The notes under the pieces were generated by a model. It saw only the letters and a list, made by a program, of their open reading frames with translations. It was not told where the DNA came from and ran no database searches. The translations under genes and the position numbers were made by a program. A DNA stretch of 64,000 nucleotides from Autumnicola lenta (GTDB lineage Bacteria; Bacteroidota; Bacteroidia; Flavobacteriales; Flavobacteriaceae): contig NZ_JAVRHO010000013.1 in NCBI RefSeq assembly GCF_031846515.1, positions 66,390 to 130,389 on the forward strand, read 5' to 3'. How positions within the stretch are numbered: position 1 is the first letter of the stretch; each line of letters begins with the position of its first letter. This document shows positions 43,545 through 53,126 of this stretch, one piece after another.

Positions 43545-46355
43545 TCATAAAGCAAGAATATAATCGGTCAAATTTGTTTCATGATCTAAATCCATCTTTT
43601 TTCGCAAACGATATCGTTTAATCTCCACACTCTTTACTGAAATATTTAGAAGGGGAGCGATTTCTTTTGATGACAGATTTAATCTTAGATAAGCGCAAAG
43701 TTTCAAATCGTTGGAGGTAAGTTCCGGATGTTTTGCCTTAATCTTTCTGAAGAAATCCTTATCTGCGTTACTAAATGCTTTTTTAAAGAATTTCCAATTA
43801 TCTTCTTCACTTATATCCTTATCTATTGTCCTGATGACCGACTTTACTTTAGCCGATTCAGATTTCTGTAACTGTTTTTTGATGCTGGAAAGAAACTCAT
43901 TTTTTTTGATAAGACTCATTGTCGAAACTGCAAGTTCCCTGTTCTTATTTACCATATCCTGCTCCAGTCGTTCGTTCTCCAGCTTGATTATTTTTTGCTG
44001 TGCTTCCAGATTCTTCATCCTTAGTGCTTTTTCATTCTCTTCGATAAACTTCTGATGTCTTCGCTTATAGAAAATATGGACCAGGTAAAGCAAGATTAAC
44101 AAAATCAAAAAATAGAGTATAATAGCAGTGTAGCTCCAATACCAGGGGCGAGCAATATCAAAACTATAGGTAAGTGGATCAGCAATTCTAGCCCCCACCC
44201 TTGCCCTTACTTCGAAAGTGTAATTCCCAAAGGAAAGATTTTTAAATCCTGCATGGGCAGCCTCATCCCATTCACTCCACATGTTACTTTGGCCCAAAAG
44301 CCTGTAGCTATATACCGGAGTGAGAAATTTCTTGAAGACAGGAACACTAAAGTAAAAATTAATATTATTGGTTTTATAATCAAAAGGACTGCTACCATCC
44401 ATGGCAACCAATCGAGCAGCCTCATCTAGCGCAGACATAGAGATCTGATCCATGCGCACCTCATAATCGTGTATAGTACTTTCTACTTTATTAAATTTAA
44501 CATAGCCGTCGGCAATACCCAGGATATACTCTGTATCCTTAAGTCTGGTGATGTTCTCGTAACCTGAAGTTATATTGCGAAACCCTTTAGACAGGTAGAT
44601 CTCATTAAGTTCGTATTTACCACTTAAACTGGCAAGACTTACGTTAAATATGGAGTTCTTGGCGAACCCCCAAATTTTACCATTTTCGTCATTAATTATT
44701 CTTCCGGATATCCTCTCTGTATCCTCCAATACCTTAGCAAGTGTACTATTTGGAAGAAAATCGTCTGCTCCCCCGGTATATTGGAGAATACGATTTTTGG
44801 AAGAATAGTAAAGCGTATCATTGAACTTAAAAATACTTGACGTTATTCCTGTGGATTCATCAATTACATAATTTTGACTGTTCACAATGCTATCCAGCGC
44901 ATCACTTATTGTCAATTTAAACACACCTTTATGTTCATTACTAATCCAGATATCACCGTCATCGTCCATTTCAATAAACTTTGAAGAATGAGGAAAATTA
45001 TCAAGCATAGGTAAGTCTTCAATTCCTCCAGGCGTATCTCTTAAGAAGCTGATGCCATTATAATGTCCCTGGATAAAATATCCCGGTTTATTCTCAATTT
45101 CCTTTACCAGCCAGGTACCAAGACGTTCTGATATCCTTTCAGCTCTGTTTCCGTTTACAAGGTAGGTCCCGTTGTTATGTCCGCAAAAAAGATAGTCACC
45201 TTCCATTTGCAAACTCCACACCTGCCCGTTAGTTCCTTCTATAAAAGTAAATTCGGTGTCTTCGGGTTTCTTGTAGTAAAGCCCCTGATTTGTTCCCAGG
45301 TAGAGATAATCGTCATTTTGAAAGGAACAGTAAACCGATCCTATTTTTCCGGTATTATCCTGAAATAGACGAAAAGTGGAATCCAGGTTCAAAACACTTA
45401 TCCCATTATCCAGACCCACCCAAACATTTTGCGCATCATCGAGGTAGAGATCAAGCGCGGTATTATTGAGAAGTACGTTTTCCTGATCAAAATGACTCAG
45501 GATCTCACCATCTTCTGATACATGATAAATTCCCTCGCCCACAGTTCCCAGCACCATACTATCATCGGAAAGTTTTAACGCCGAAAGTAATCCCGCATTT
45601 TTGATCTTAGTACTTAAATCTTCCAAAACCCTTTCAAGTTCCTGACCATTCCAACTATAGAAATTTCCCATAGCCGTTACCAGTTCCAAATTCCCATCCC
45701 GTGGGAAAATCTGCATAATTTCAATTTCTCCCAGCGCAGAATACGGAATTACCTGCTCTGGTAGCCCTTTTTCAATAGTGTAAATACCTGTCTGTGCCTT
45801 CTGAAAGAAAATTTTATCCGCTACTTTAAAAAGATTCGTTACTGGTTGACCGGCATCATTTCGTAAAATGGCAATATTGTCTGCCCCGGGACTGTGAAGA
45901 TAAATCCCACGGAAGCTGCGAAAGATAACAACACCATCGCTGTATTCAATATCCCAAAACTGTTCCCCGTCCTGGATATCTTCCGTAAATCGCTCTACCA
46001 GGCTGGTATATTCCAGCACACCCAAATCATTTTTTTCCCAGTACCCCACTTCCATGTAAGCGCCGGTATAGATCCTCTCTCCAATTACCTTAAGAGATCG
46101 TACAACCGTTTTGTTAGGTACCGGGTAAAGGTTCCATTTCTCCCCGGTAAACTGCAGTAATCCTGCACCATTTGCAAAATATAGATTTTTGGCATCATCC
46201 TGGCCAATCATCCAGTTTTGATTCTCGGCTCCATAATCGTTAGGACCGTAATTAATTACCGGAGGTAACTCCTGGGAAAGGAGCGCACCGGATAGGAGAA
46301 ACAAAAGAAAAAATAGTGACCGCAACAGGGATTGTTTTGAGCTAAAATAGGTCAT
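43545..46355 (-). CDS. Two-component-type propeller regulator with triple-Tyr domain and HTH
   Basis: The protein has 936 residues. A signal peptide is followed by two seven-bladed propellers worth of repeats (about 30-640; for example NWMIGQDDAKNLYFANGAG and DDAQNVWVGLDNGISVL), a Y_Y_Y-type beta domain (about 650-735, SYRLLGQSNMWSEWDEAAHAGFKNLSFG), one membrane helix (about 740-765) and a coiled coil. The C-terminus is a LuxR-type HTH (TSNDLKLCAYLRLNLSSKEIA and KSVEIKRYRLRKKMDL). It lacks kinase and receiver domains, so it resembles a one-piece sensor-regulator. Position next to SusC implies control of the beta-glucan PUL by periplasmic oligosaccharide binding. Confidence 0.88.
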   Translation of the reverse strand: MTYFSSKQSLLRSLFFLLFLLSGALLSQELPPVINYGPNDYGAENQNWMIGQDDAKNLYFANGAGLLQFTGEKWNLYPVPNKTVVRSLKVIGERIYTGAYMEVGYWEKNDLGVLEYTSLVERFTEDIQDGEQFWDIEYSDGVVIFRSFRGIYLHSPGADNIAILRNDAGQPVTNLFKVADKIFFQKAQTGIYTIEKGLPEQVIPYSALGEIEIMQIFPRDGNLELVTAMGNFYSWNGQELERVLEDLSTKIKNAGLLSALKLSDDSMVLGTVGEGIYHVSEDGEILSHFDQENVLLNNTALDLYLDDAQNVWVGLDNGISVLNLDSTFRLFQDNTGKIGSVYCSFQNDDYLYLGTNQGLYYKKPEDTEFTFIEGTNGQVWSLQMEGDYLFCGHNNGTYLVNGNRAERISERLGTWLVKEIENKPGYFIQGHYNGISFLRDTPGGIEDLPMLDNFPHSSKFIEMDDDGDIWISNEHKGVFKLTISDALDSIVNSQNYVIDESTGITSSIFKFNDTLYYSSKNRILQYTGGADDFLPNSTLAKVLEDTERISGRIINDENGKIWGFAKNSIFNVSLASLSGKYELNEIYLSKGFRNITSGYENITRLKDTEYILGIADGYVKFNKVESTIHDYEVRMDQISMSALDEAARLVAMDGSSPFDYKTNNINFYFSVPVFKKFLTPVYSYRLLGQSNMWSEWDEAAHAGFKNLSFGNYTFEVRARVGARIADPLTYSFDIARPWYWSYTAIILYFLILLILLYLVHIFYKRRHQKFIEENEKALRMKNLEAQQKIIKLENERLEQDMVNKNRELAVSTMSLIKKNEFLSSIKKQLQKSESAKVKSVIRTIDKDISEEDNWKFFKKAFSNADKDFFRKIKAKHPELTSNDLKLCAYLRLNLSSKEIAPLLNISVKSVEIKRYRLRKKMDLDHETNLTDYILAL

Positions 46356-46608
46356 AATCTACTAAGACGCAAAAGGATAATTTGGACTAATAATGAAAAA
46401 TAATATTTTATATTTATACAGAAAATCATTCCGGTTATAAAAAGAAGATGATCTATAAACAAAATATCATAAAATAATTGCTAAAAACCGGTCGCTTCTG
46501 CCTCTTCATAAATGTTATAAAGCGTTAAAGTTTCTTATTCCATATAATTTTTTGTCAATTTTGGAAGTTTGTTAAACTGGCTCCAGGCCCTACTTAAAAG
46601 TCGACTAT

Positions 46609-49600
46609 ATGTTTATTGAATTAAAAAGTCCGTTTTCTGGCTCCCTAAAGAACCAGATTACGGTACTAATTACCCTTTTTACCCTGAATTTAACTTTTGC
46701 ACAGCAAGACGAAATTCCTGAAGGAAAGGAAATTTCCCACTCAATTTATTTTACCGCCAATACGGGGCTTAACGAGAACTCTGCGGCCCAAAGCATCTTC
46801 AGCCAGATTGTACAAGCTTCTCAACAGGACCAGGATGCTAGTCTTGTACTGCTCGGAAATATTACAGAAAATGGTTATCCAGAAGATGAGGACAAAAGAA
46901 AAGCTACAGAAGAAGATTTAAGGCAAAAATTGTTACAACCCCTGAAGGATTTTAATGGAAACGTAATCCTTAATCCCGGCGTAAATGAATGGCGCAAAGG
47001 AGGCGGACAGGAAAACCTGGACGATATGGAATCTTTTCTTCAGGATAACAGCGATGCCGAATTCTGGCCAAATGATGGTTGCCCCCGGGAACCGGAGACT
47101 TTAAGCGACGAAGTGGAACTTATAATGGTGGATTCTCAGTGGTTTCTGGAAGACTGGGATGATCATCCCTACATCAACAACAAATGTGAACTCAAAACAA
47201 GGGACCAGTTCTTCATAAAATTTAAGGATGATCTTAAGGATGAACAGAATAAAACCATTATTGTAGCAGTACACCATCCCGTAATGTCCAACACAAGACG
47301 TGGATTTTTTCAAAAAATGGGAGGTTTCTCCAGGCAATCCTATTATAACAGTGCGATGGAGGAATTACGGGGTCGACTGGAGACACTTGCCAGCCAGTTT
47401 GACGATGTAATATTTGTATCAGGAAACGATCGGAACATGCAATATCTGGAAGATGATGGTATCCCTCAAATTATAAGTGGCGCAGCAGCAAATACTGAAA
47501 AAGCCAAGATCCATGAGGACGACCACTTTGCTTCAGATAAAAACGGTTATACAAAACTGACAGTCTTTAAAGATAGGAGTTCAATTGTGAGGTTTTACGA
47601 AGCCACCCCTGCGGGTCCAAAGCTACTCTTCAGCAAATTTATTAAAAGAGAACGTACAAGGCTTGATGAAGTAAGTTATCCCGACAGGGAAAACTTTGGT
47701 GAAACTTATAAAGCTTCTGTGTATACCCAGGAAGAAACAGATAAAAGCGGATTTTACACCTTTCTATGGGGAGAACATTACCGGGATATTTACAGTCGTG
47801 ACATAGAAGTTCCAGTGCTTTTCCTAAGTGACCTGCCGGGAAACCCCGTACCAATTTCAGAAGGAGGTGGAAACCAATCCAGATCCCTAAGAATAATTGA
47901 TGAAGATGAACATGAATATACTTTACGAGAAATAAGAAAAAGTGCAACCCGGTTTATCCAGCAGAAAATTAAAACCCACTATGTACGGGACCGTATAGAT
48001 AATACGCTGGCAGAAAGAATTGTTCAGGATTATTATACCACATCCCATCCTTATGCTCCATTTGCCATAAACGACCTCTCTGCGGCTGTGGACATCTACC
48101 ATGCAAATCCACGGCTCGTTTATCTCCCTAAACAGGAGGAACTGGGGATATTTAACGATGGTTATGGCAATAAACTTTATATGCTGGAGGAGCATGTTGG
48201 GGATGAAAATAAAGAGTTTGAAACTTTTGGTTCGCCAGATGATATTATAAGCACGGCAGATCTTCTTCTGGAACTTAGGGAGACTAAAAATTCTTATGTA
48301 AACGAGGGTTCTTATATAAAAGCACGGCTTTTTGATATGCTGATCGGGGATTGGGACCGGCATGAAGACCAGTGGAGATGGGCGCAGTTTGAGCAGCAAG
48401 ACGGGAGGCTAATGTACAAACCGATTGCCAGGGACCGGGATCAGGCTTTTTCAAAGTACGACGGGCCAATAATCGATCTTTTGCAAATGGGAGTTCCTGT
48501 ATTGCGAGCCATGCAAACTTTTTCCGGCGAAAAACTGAAAAATGTAAAGTGGTTTAACGTTGCGGCTTATCCCCTGGACAAAACTTTTATAAAAACCGCT
48601 ACCTGGGAAGACTGGGAAGAGCAGGTGGAGTTTATTCAGAATGAACTTTCCGATGAAAAAATCGATGCGGCTTTTGAAGCGCTTCCGGAAGATACAAAAG
48701 ATGAAAGCATAGAGCGGATAAAAGAGGATCTTAAGGAGCGCCGGGAAAACCTGCTTGCTATCGCCAGGGATTATTATAAGTACTTACTGGAGTTTGAGGT
48801 TATTACAGGAACTGAAGAAGATGACAAATTCCTTATTACCAGAAAAGAAAACGGACGAACAGAGATTATTATTGAAAACGATGAAAATATCGTTTTTGAA
48901 AACACCTATAATTCTGACATGACCGATGAAATATGGATTTATGGATTAGATGGAGATGACGAATTTAAGATTGAAGGAGAAGGAGATAAACTTATTAAAC
49001 TGAAGGTTATTGGGGGCGAGGAAAACGACATCTATAACTTCAGTAATACCAGGAGAGCGAAATTGTATGACTACAAAAGCAAAAAAAATACAATTGAAAC
49101 ACCGGGAGCCAACCAATGGCTAATAGACAGTTATGATATTAACAATTACAATCCCCAAAAAAGCAGGAATACTACAAATGTATTATTCCCCAGCATTGGC
49201 TTTGATCCCGATGCAGGTTTTAAAATAGGATTGGCAGATACGTTTACCACTTATGGTCTTGCACGAAATCCTTTTACCACTCAGCACAATATAAGCGCCT
49301 TCTATTATTTTGCAACTTCCGGTTTTGAGGTAAACTATTCGGGGGAATTCGCACACATTTTTTACAATTGGAATTTTGGCATCGATGCCAGGTACACCAG
49401 CCCCAATTACACCCTGAATTACTTTGGAAGAGGTAATGAAACCAGCTATAACGAAGATGCTGTGAGTATGGATTATAACCGCGTACGTATAAGGCAATGG
49501 AGCCTCGCTCCTTCCTTGATCTGGCGAAATGAAACCGGTGCAAGATTCCATTTTAAACCAATGGTCGAGTCCCTGGAGGTCGAAGGAAATGATACAGAAT

Positions 49601-50217
49601 ATATAGGACAGGTTTTTGATGAAGAGAACGATCTTTTTGAAAGCCAGTTGTACGCCGGTGCAGAGATTGCTTTTCAATACAAAAATAAACCTCAGCAATT
49701 GGCTTTTCCAAGGCGCGGGATGCAATTTGATATTTCTACGGGATACAAAAGAAATATAGATGGAAATGACAACGAATTTGCTTACCTGAAGCCATCGATT
49801 TCTGTTGTTTACCCCTTACATGAGAGCGGCCTTGTGGTTATAGCCACCAAAATTGGCAGTGAATTTATATTTGGAGAGGATTATGAATTCTACCACGGAG
49901 CCACCCTTGGCGGGAACCAAAGTTTACGCGGCTATAGGAATGAACGTTTTAATGGAAAGTCTGCTTTTTACCAAAGTACAGATCTAAGAGCAGGACTTGT
50001 GAGGATGGAAACAGGTTTTGTACCATTAAGGGCAGGGATAAGCCTTGGACATGATTATGGACGAGTTTGGCTGGAAGATGAAAATTCTGAAAAGTGGCAC
50101 AATAACTACGGCGGTTCTATCTGGATTAATGCTTTTAGCACCGTCACCGGGAATGTTGGCTACTATACAAGTGAAGAAGACAACCGGATAATGTTTACAC
50201 TTGGCTTTAACTTTTAA
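46609..50217 (+). CDS. Degenerate metallophosphoesterase fused to an Omp85/BamA-like barrel
   Basis: The protein has 1202 residues. A signal peptide ends at about residue 31 (LTFAQ). Residues 44-345 follow the calcineurin-like phosphoesterase layout, but key ligands differ: ANTG at 50-53 (usually GDxG), LLGNI at 81-85 (usually GDN), GVNEW at 124-128 (usually GNHDW) and GNDRN at 272-276 (usually GHDHN). Only HH222-223 remain. The central part (about 420-680) includes IGDWDRHEDQWRW and PIARDRDQAF. The last 330 residues are an Omp85-type barrel with GGNQSLRGYRNERF, the conserved xRGF-like loop, and a terminal FTLGFNF. A scaffold or binding role is inferred for the front domain. Confidence 0.85.
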   Translation: MFIELKSPFSGSLKNQITVLITLFTLNLTFAQQDEIPEGKEISHSIYFTANTGLNENSAAQSIFSQIVQASQQDQDASLVLLGNITENGYPEDEDKRKATEEDLRQKLLQPLKDFNGNVILNPGVNEWRKGGGQENLDDMESFLQDNSDAEFWPNDGCPREPETLSDEVELIMVDSQWFLEDWDDHPYINNKCELKTRDQFFIKFKDDLKDEQNKTIIVAVHHPVMSNTRRGFFQKMGGFSRQSYYNSAMEELRGRLETLASQFDDVIFVSGNDRNMQYLEDDGIPQIISGAAANTEKAKIHEDDHFASDKNGYTKLTVFKDRSSIVRFYEATPAGPKLLFSKFIKRERTRLDEVSYPDRENFGETYKASVYTQEETDKSGFYTFLWGEHYRDIYSRDIEVPVLFLSDLPGNPVPISEGGGNQSRSLRIIDEDEHEYTLREIRKSATRFIQQKIKTHYVRDRIDNTLAERIVQDYYTTSHPYAPFAINDLSAAVDIYHANPRLVYLPKQEELGIFNDGYGNKLYMLEEHVGDENKEFETFGSPDDIISTADLLLELRETKNSYVNEGSYIKARLFDMLIGDWDRHEDQWRWAQFEQQDGRLMYKPIARDRDQAFSKYDGPIIDLLQMGVPVLRAMQTFSGEKLKNVKWFNVAAYPLDKTFIKTATWEDWEEQVEFIQNELSDEKIDAAFEALPEDTKDESIERIKEDLKERRENLLAIARDYYKYLLEFEVITGTEEDDKFLITRKENGRTEIIIENDENIVFENTYNSDMTDEIWIYGLDGDDEFKIEGEGDKLIKLKVIGGEENDIYNFSNTRRAKLYDYKSKKNTIETPGANQWLIDSYDINNYNPQKSRNTTNVLFPSIGFDPDAGFKIGLADTFTTYGLARNPFTTQHNISAFYYFATSGFEVNYSGEFAHIFYNWNFGIDARYTSPNYTLNYFGRGNETSYNEDAVSMDYNRVRIRQWSLAPSLIWRNETGARFHFKPMVESLEVEGNDTEYIGQVFDEENDLFESQLYAGAEIAFQYKNKPQQLAFPRRGMQFDISTGYKRNIDGNDNEFAYLKPSISVVYPLHESGLVVIATKIGSEFIFGEDYEFYHGATLGGNQSLRGYRNERFNGKSAFYQSTDLRAGLVRMETGFVPLRAGISLGHDYGRVWLEDENSEKWHNNYGGSIWINAFSTVTGNVGYYTSEEDNRIMFTLGFNF

Positions 50218-50262
50218 TTCGATTAACCAGGGACATTAACAGTCCTTCTTAAAAATACTCTT

Positions 50263-51627
50263 ATGAAGTTTGATGCGATAATTATTGGGACAGGACAGGC
50301 GGGAACTCCACTTGCTGCAAGTCTTGTCAAAAATGGGCAAAAGGTGGCGATCATCGAAAAAGGGGATTTTGGAGGCACGTGTGTAAATACCGGTTGCACT
50401 CCTACCAAGGCTTATGTGGCAAGTGCCAGACGAGTTTTTGTAACCAAAAATAGCCAGGAGCATGGTGTTACCATAGCCGGTGAGATAAAAGTCAACCTGC
50501 GTGCGATTAAAAGAAGGAAAGACAAACTGGTTGAAAAATCCAGCGAGGGGATTAGGAAAATGCTGGAGGATAATGAGCAAATTCAGGTCTTTAAGGGGGA
50601 AGCAAAATTCAAGGATGATCATACTGTTATAGTAAATAACGAAACGCTACAGGCAGAAAAGATCTTTATTAATACCGGTTCAAGGCCAAATATTCCGTCA
50701 CCGTTCAAAAACCTCAATTATCATACTAATGAAACGATGTTGGAGCTGGAAGAAATCCCCGAGCACCTTGTTATAATAGGAGGCGGCTATGTGGGATTGG
50801 AATTTGCCCAAATGTTCCGGCGTTTTGGAAGCAAGGTGAGTATCCTGGATCGTGGGGAACGCCTTATGAAACAGGAAGATGAAGATATTTCTGAAGCAAT
50901 TCTTCAGATTTTGGAAGATGAGGATATTCAGGTTTATCTTAATTCAGAAAACATAGTTGGAGCCCAGAGCAAAAAGACTATGGAATTCAGTTTTAACGTA
51001 CATGGTGCGGATAAAAAAATTGAAGGCTCCCATCTTCTTCTTGCCACAGGCCGGGTGCCAAATACGGCAAATATCGGCCTGGAGAACACCGGAGTACACC
51101 TGGATAAAAAAGGCTATATAAAAGTAAATGACGAGTTACAAACTTCTGTTCCACACATTTATGCCCTTGGTGATTGCAATGGCGAAGGAGCGTTTACTCA
51201 TACTTCTTATAACGACTTTGAAATAGTTGACTCAAATTTACTTCAGAATAAAAAAAGAAGTTTATCAGATCGATTCCCTTGCTATGCTGCATTTATTGAT
51301 CCGCCACTTGCAAGGGTTGGAATGAACGAGGCAGAAATAAAGGAGAAGGGAATTAAGGCAAAGCTGGCTTCCCGACCAATGACCAAAGTGGCACGGGCAC
51401 AGGAAATGGGTGAAACCAGCGGAATGATGAAAATTTATATTGAAGCCGACACTGATAAAATCCTGGGTGCAACCTTCCTTGGAACAGGCGCTGATGAAGT
51501 TATACATGCTATAATTGATGCGATGTATGCAGGAACGCCATATACCACCATCAGAGATGCGGTACATATCCATCCCACGGTAAGTGAATTGATCCCAACG
51601 ATGCTGGAATCACCAGAAGATCTTTAG
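50263..51627 (+). CDS. FAD-dependent pyridine nucleotide-disulfide oxidoreductase (mercuric reductase/Lpd-like)
   Basis: The protein has 454 residues. FAD motif IIIGTGQAG (Gly9, 11 and 14) is followed by the redox-active disulfide Cys40-x4-Cys45 (GGTCVNTGCTPTK). The NAD(P)H-binding motif is VIIGGGYVGLEFAQMFRRFG. The C-terminal dimer interface has HIHPTVSELIPTMLE with the catalytic His-Glu pair. No N-terminal HMA domain and no C-terminal Cys-Cys pair are present, so true mercuric reductase activity is unlikely. No lipoyl-complex genes are nearby. The substrate is unknown. It lies 45 bases after the Omp85 fusion. Confidence 0.9.
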   Translation: MKFDAIIIGTGQAGTPLAASLVKNGQKVAIIEKGDFGGTCVNTGCTPTKAYVASARRVFVTKNSQEHGVTIAGEIKVNLRAIKRRKDKLVEKSSEGIRKMLEDNEQIQVFKGEAKFKDDHTVIVNNETLQAEKIFINTGSRPNIPSPFKNLNYHTNETMLELEEIPEHLVIIGGGYVGLEFAQMFRRFGSKVSILDRGERLMKQEDEDISEAILQILEDEDIQVYLNSENIVGAQSKKTMEFSFNVHGADKKIEGSHLLLATGRVPNTANIGLENTGVHLDKKGYIKVNDELQTSVPHIYALGDCNGEGAFTHTSYNDFEIVDSNLLQNKKRSLSDRFPCYAAFIDPPLARVGMNEAEIKEKGIKAKLASRPMTKVARAQEMGETSGMMKIYIEADTDKILGATFLGTGADEVIHAIIDAMYAGTPYTTIRDAVHIHPTVSELIPTMLESPEDL

Positions 51628-51646
51628 AAAAACTGAAGGCTTCATT

Positions 51647-52315
51647 TTATTTAACCAGCTTCTCTGCCAGGTCCAGCATATCTTCCGCTTCTAAATCTGG
51701 CTTTTCGGAAAGGGGGTACAAACTTTTGCCTTTTCTCCTGATGAATGCCGCTTTTAGTCCGCTACTTTTTGCGCCGGCGATGTCCCAGCCATGGGCTGCT
51801 ATAAGCATCGCTCTCTCTGCCGGTACTTTTTCTTTTTTAAGAACGTGATCATAGGCTTCCCTGTGCGGCTTGTATTTTTTCACTACTTCCACGCTAATGA
51901 TGTCCACAAAATAGGTATCGATATTTGCAAATTTTAGTTGCTCTCTTAGCACAGATGGTTTACCGTTACTTAAAGCGATCATCCGGAAATTTTCATTCTG
52001 GAGCTTCTGCAGTGCTTCCACTACTTCCGGATGAGGAGGCAACTCTTTAATATGACCCAGGATTTCCCTAATTTCTTCTTCAGAAAAAGAAAATTCCATT
52101 TTCCCGGCCAACATTTTAAATGTAGCCACTCCTACTTCAGTAAAATCATGGTATTTATGGGTTAACGTTTCCACCAGAGAATACTGAAGCAACATAGGAA
52201 ACCATAACTCAAATGCCAGGTCGTTTTGCAATGCATTATTTACAGCTTTCTTTAGAGGATTTAGGTCCAGTAATGTTTCATTAACATCGAAAATAAGCAA
52301 ATCGGGCTTTTCCAT
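51647..52315 (-). CDS. HAD superfamily hydrolase, haloacid dehalogenase type II
   Basis: The protein has 222 residues. Motif I is FDVNETLLDL with nucleophile Asp10, motif II ALSNGKPS, motif III Lys in VVKKYKPHREAYDHV, and motif IV AAHGWDIAGAKSSGLKAAFI. The FDVNETLLDL/AAHxWD pair is the signature of the (S)-2-haloacid dehalogenase-type HADs. Whether the enzyme dechlorinates haloacids or acts on phosphates cannot be decided. The gene is convergent with the flavoprotein gene and downstream of the SYLF gene, with a terminator between. Confidence 0.88.
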   Translation of the reverse strand: MEKPDLLIFDVNETLLDLNPLKKAVNNALQNDLAFELWFPMLLQYSLVETLTHKYHDFTEVGVATFKMLAGKMEFSFSEEEIREILGHIKELPPHPEVVEALQKLQNENFRMIALSNGKPSVLREQLKFANIDTYFVDIISVEVVKKYKPHREAYDHVLKKEKVPAERAMLIAAHGWDIAGAKSSGLKAAFIRRKGKSLYPLSEKPDLEAEDMLDLAEKLVK

Positions 52316-52335
52316 CTTTTTTGAGTTTAAGCATA

Positions 52336-52369
52336 AAAAAAGCCGGCTTATAAAAACCGACTTTTCTAT
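52336..52369 (-). terminator. Intrinsic terminator after the SYLF gene (minus strand)
   Basis: On the minus strand AAAAGTCGG, a 10-nt loop, then CCGGCTTTTTTT form a 9-bp stem with one mismatch or wobble and a long T run. It lies 21 bases after the SYLF stop and 20 bases before the HAD start. Confidence 0.78.
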
Positions 52370-52389
52370 TCTTTCATATATTGAAGATA

Positions 52390-52932
52390 CTATCGCGCTC
52401 TGTATTCAAACTTCTGTCCTCCAACAGAAATTCCTGCCATTGCACCGGCCTTAGGCATAATTACTACACCAACACCATCCTGAAAATCTACAGATTTAGA
52501 CCTTCCTTCTTCAAGTATTACAGCAGATGCACTTGCTGTCAATTCATAATCTCCGCTCTTAAAGTCTTCTAAAGCAGACTCTGACTGGAAGAAAAGAACT
52601 TCGGTATATGCTTTTCCACCTATCTGGAACCCGACATCCAGTTGTTTCATTTCGGTAAAGCCTTCAACAGTTCCGTTTTCATAAAGAACACCGTTACCAG
52701 AAGCTCCTCCAAGAATATAAGCACCTTTTCCTACATTAGGAAAAATCGCATATCCTGCAGAATTCTGGAATAATTCGCTCATGTTGCTACTAGCTGCAGC
52801 AACGTTTTCCTGGGCTTTCTCCGCATCCGAAATTAATTTATCCGGACTCGAACTCATAGAACCGCAACTCGCTAACCCCAATAAAAGTACTGCTAAAAGG
52901 GGTATGTAGAATTTACTTGTAATAGATTTCAT
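52390..52932 (-). CDS. SYLF (YSC84-like) domain lipoprotein
   Basis: From the ATG at 52932 the protein has 180 residues with lipobox LASC (Cys23). An upstream in-frame ATG 48 bases earlier adds no signal feature and was not chosen. The lipid-binding SYLF domain is visible: SAGYAIFPNVGKGAYILGGASGNGVLY, DVGFQIGGKAYTEVLFF, and VVIMPKAGAMAGISVGGQ. SYLF proteins bind phosphoinositides in eukaryotes, and bacterial ones are envelope proteins of unknown function. It is a single gene closed by a terminator. Confidence 0.9.
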   Translation of the reverse strand: MKSITSKFYIPLLAVLLLGLASCGSMSSSPDKLISDAEKAQENVAAASSNMSELFQNSAGYAIFPNVGKGAYILGGASGNGVLYENGTVEGFTEMKQLDVGFQIGGKAYTEVLFFQSESALEDFKSGDYELTASASAVILEEGRSKSVDFQDGVGVVIMPKAGAMAGISVGGQKFEYRAR

Positions 52933-53126
52933 AAAATTTAACTTTTTTGGTTTCAAACAAAAATATAGATACTGGCACACGAAGGCTGTTAAGCATTTGT
53001 TATTTCACGAAAGATTAGCTGAAACATGGAGATATCATAAAATTTTTTAGATAATTTCTCTTACCTCCCTTTTTTGCATTTTTAAACCAAACCTCCCTTT
53101 CAGGAGTTAAATTTCCCTCAGAAAAA

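Noticed and set aside
49183..49725. A 180-codon minus-strand ORF inside the Omp85 fusion gene
   Set aside because: It is antisense to conserved barrel sequence and has no family features.
50263..51627. A mercury resistance gene (merA)
   Set aside because: It lacks the N-terminal metal-binding domain and the C-terminal Cys-Cys pair, and no other mer gene is nearby.
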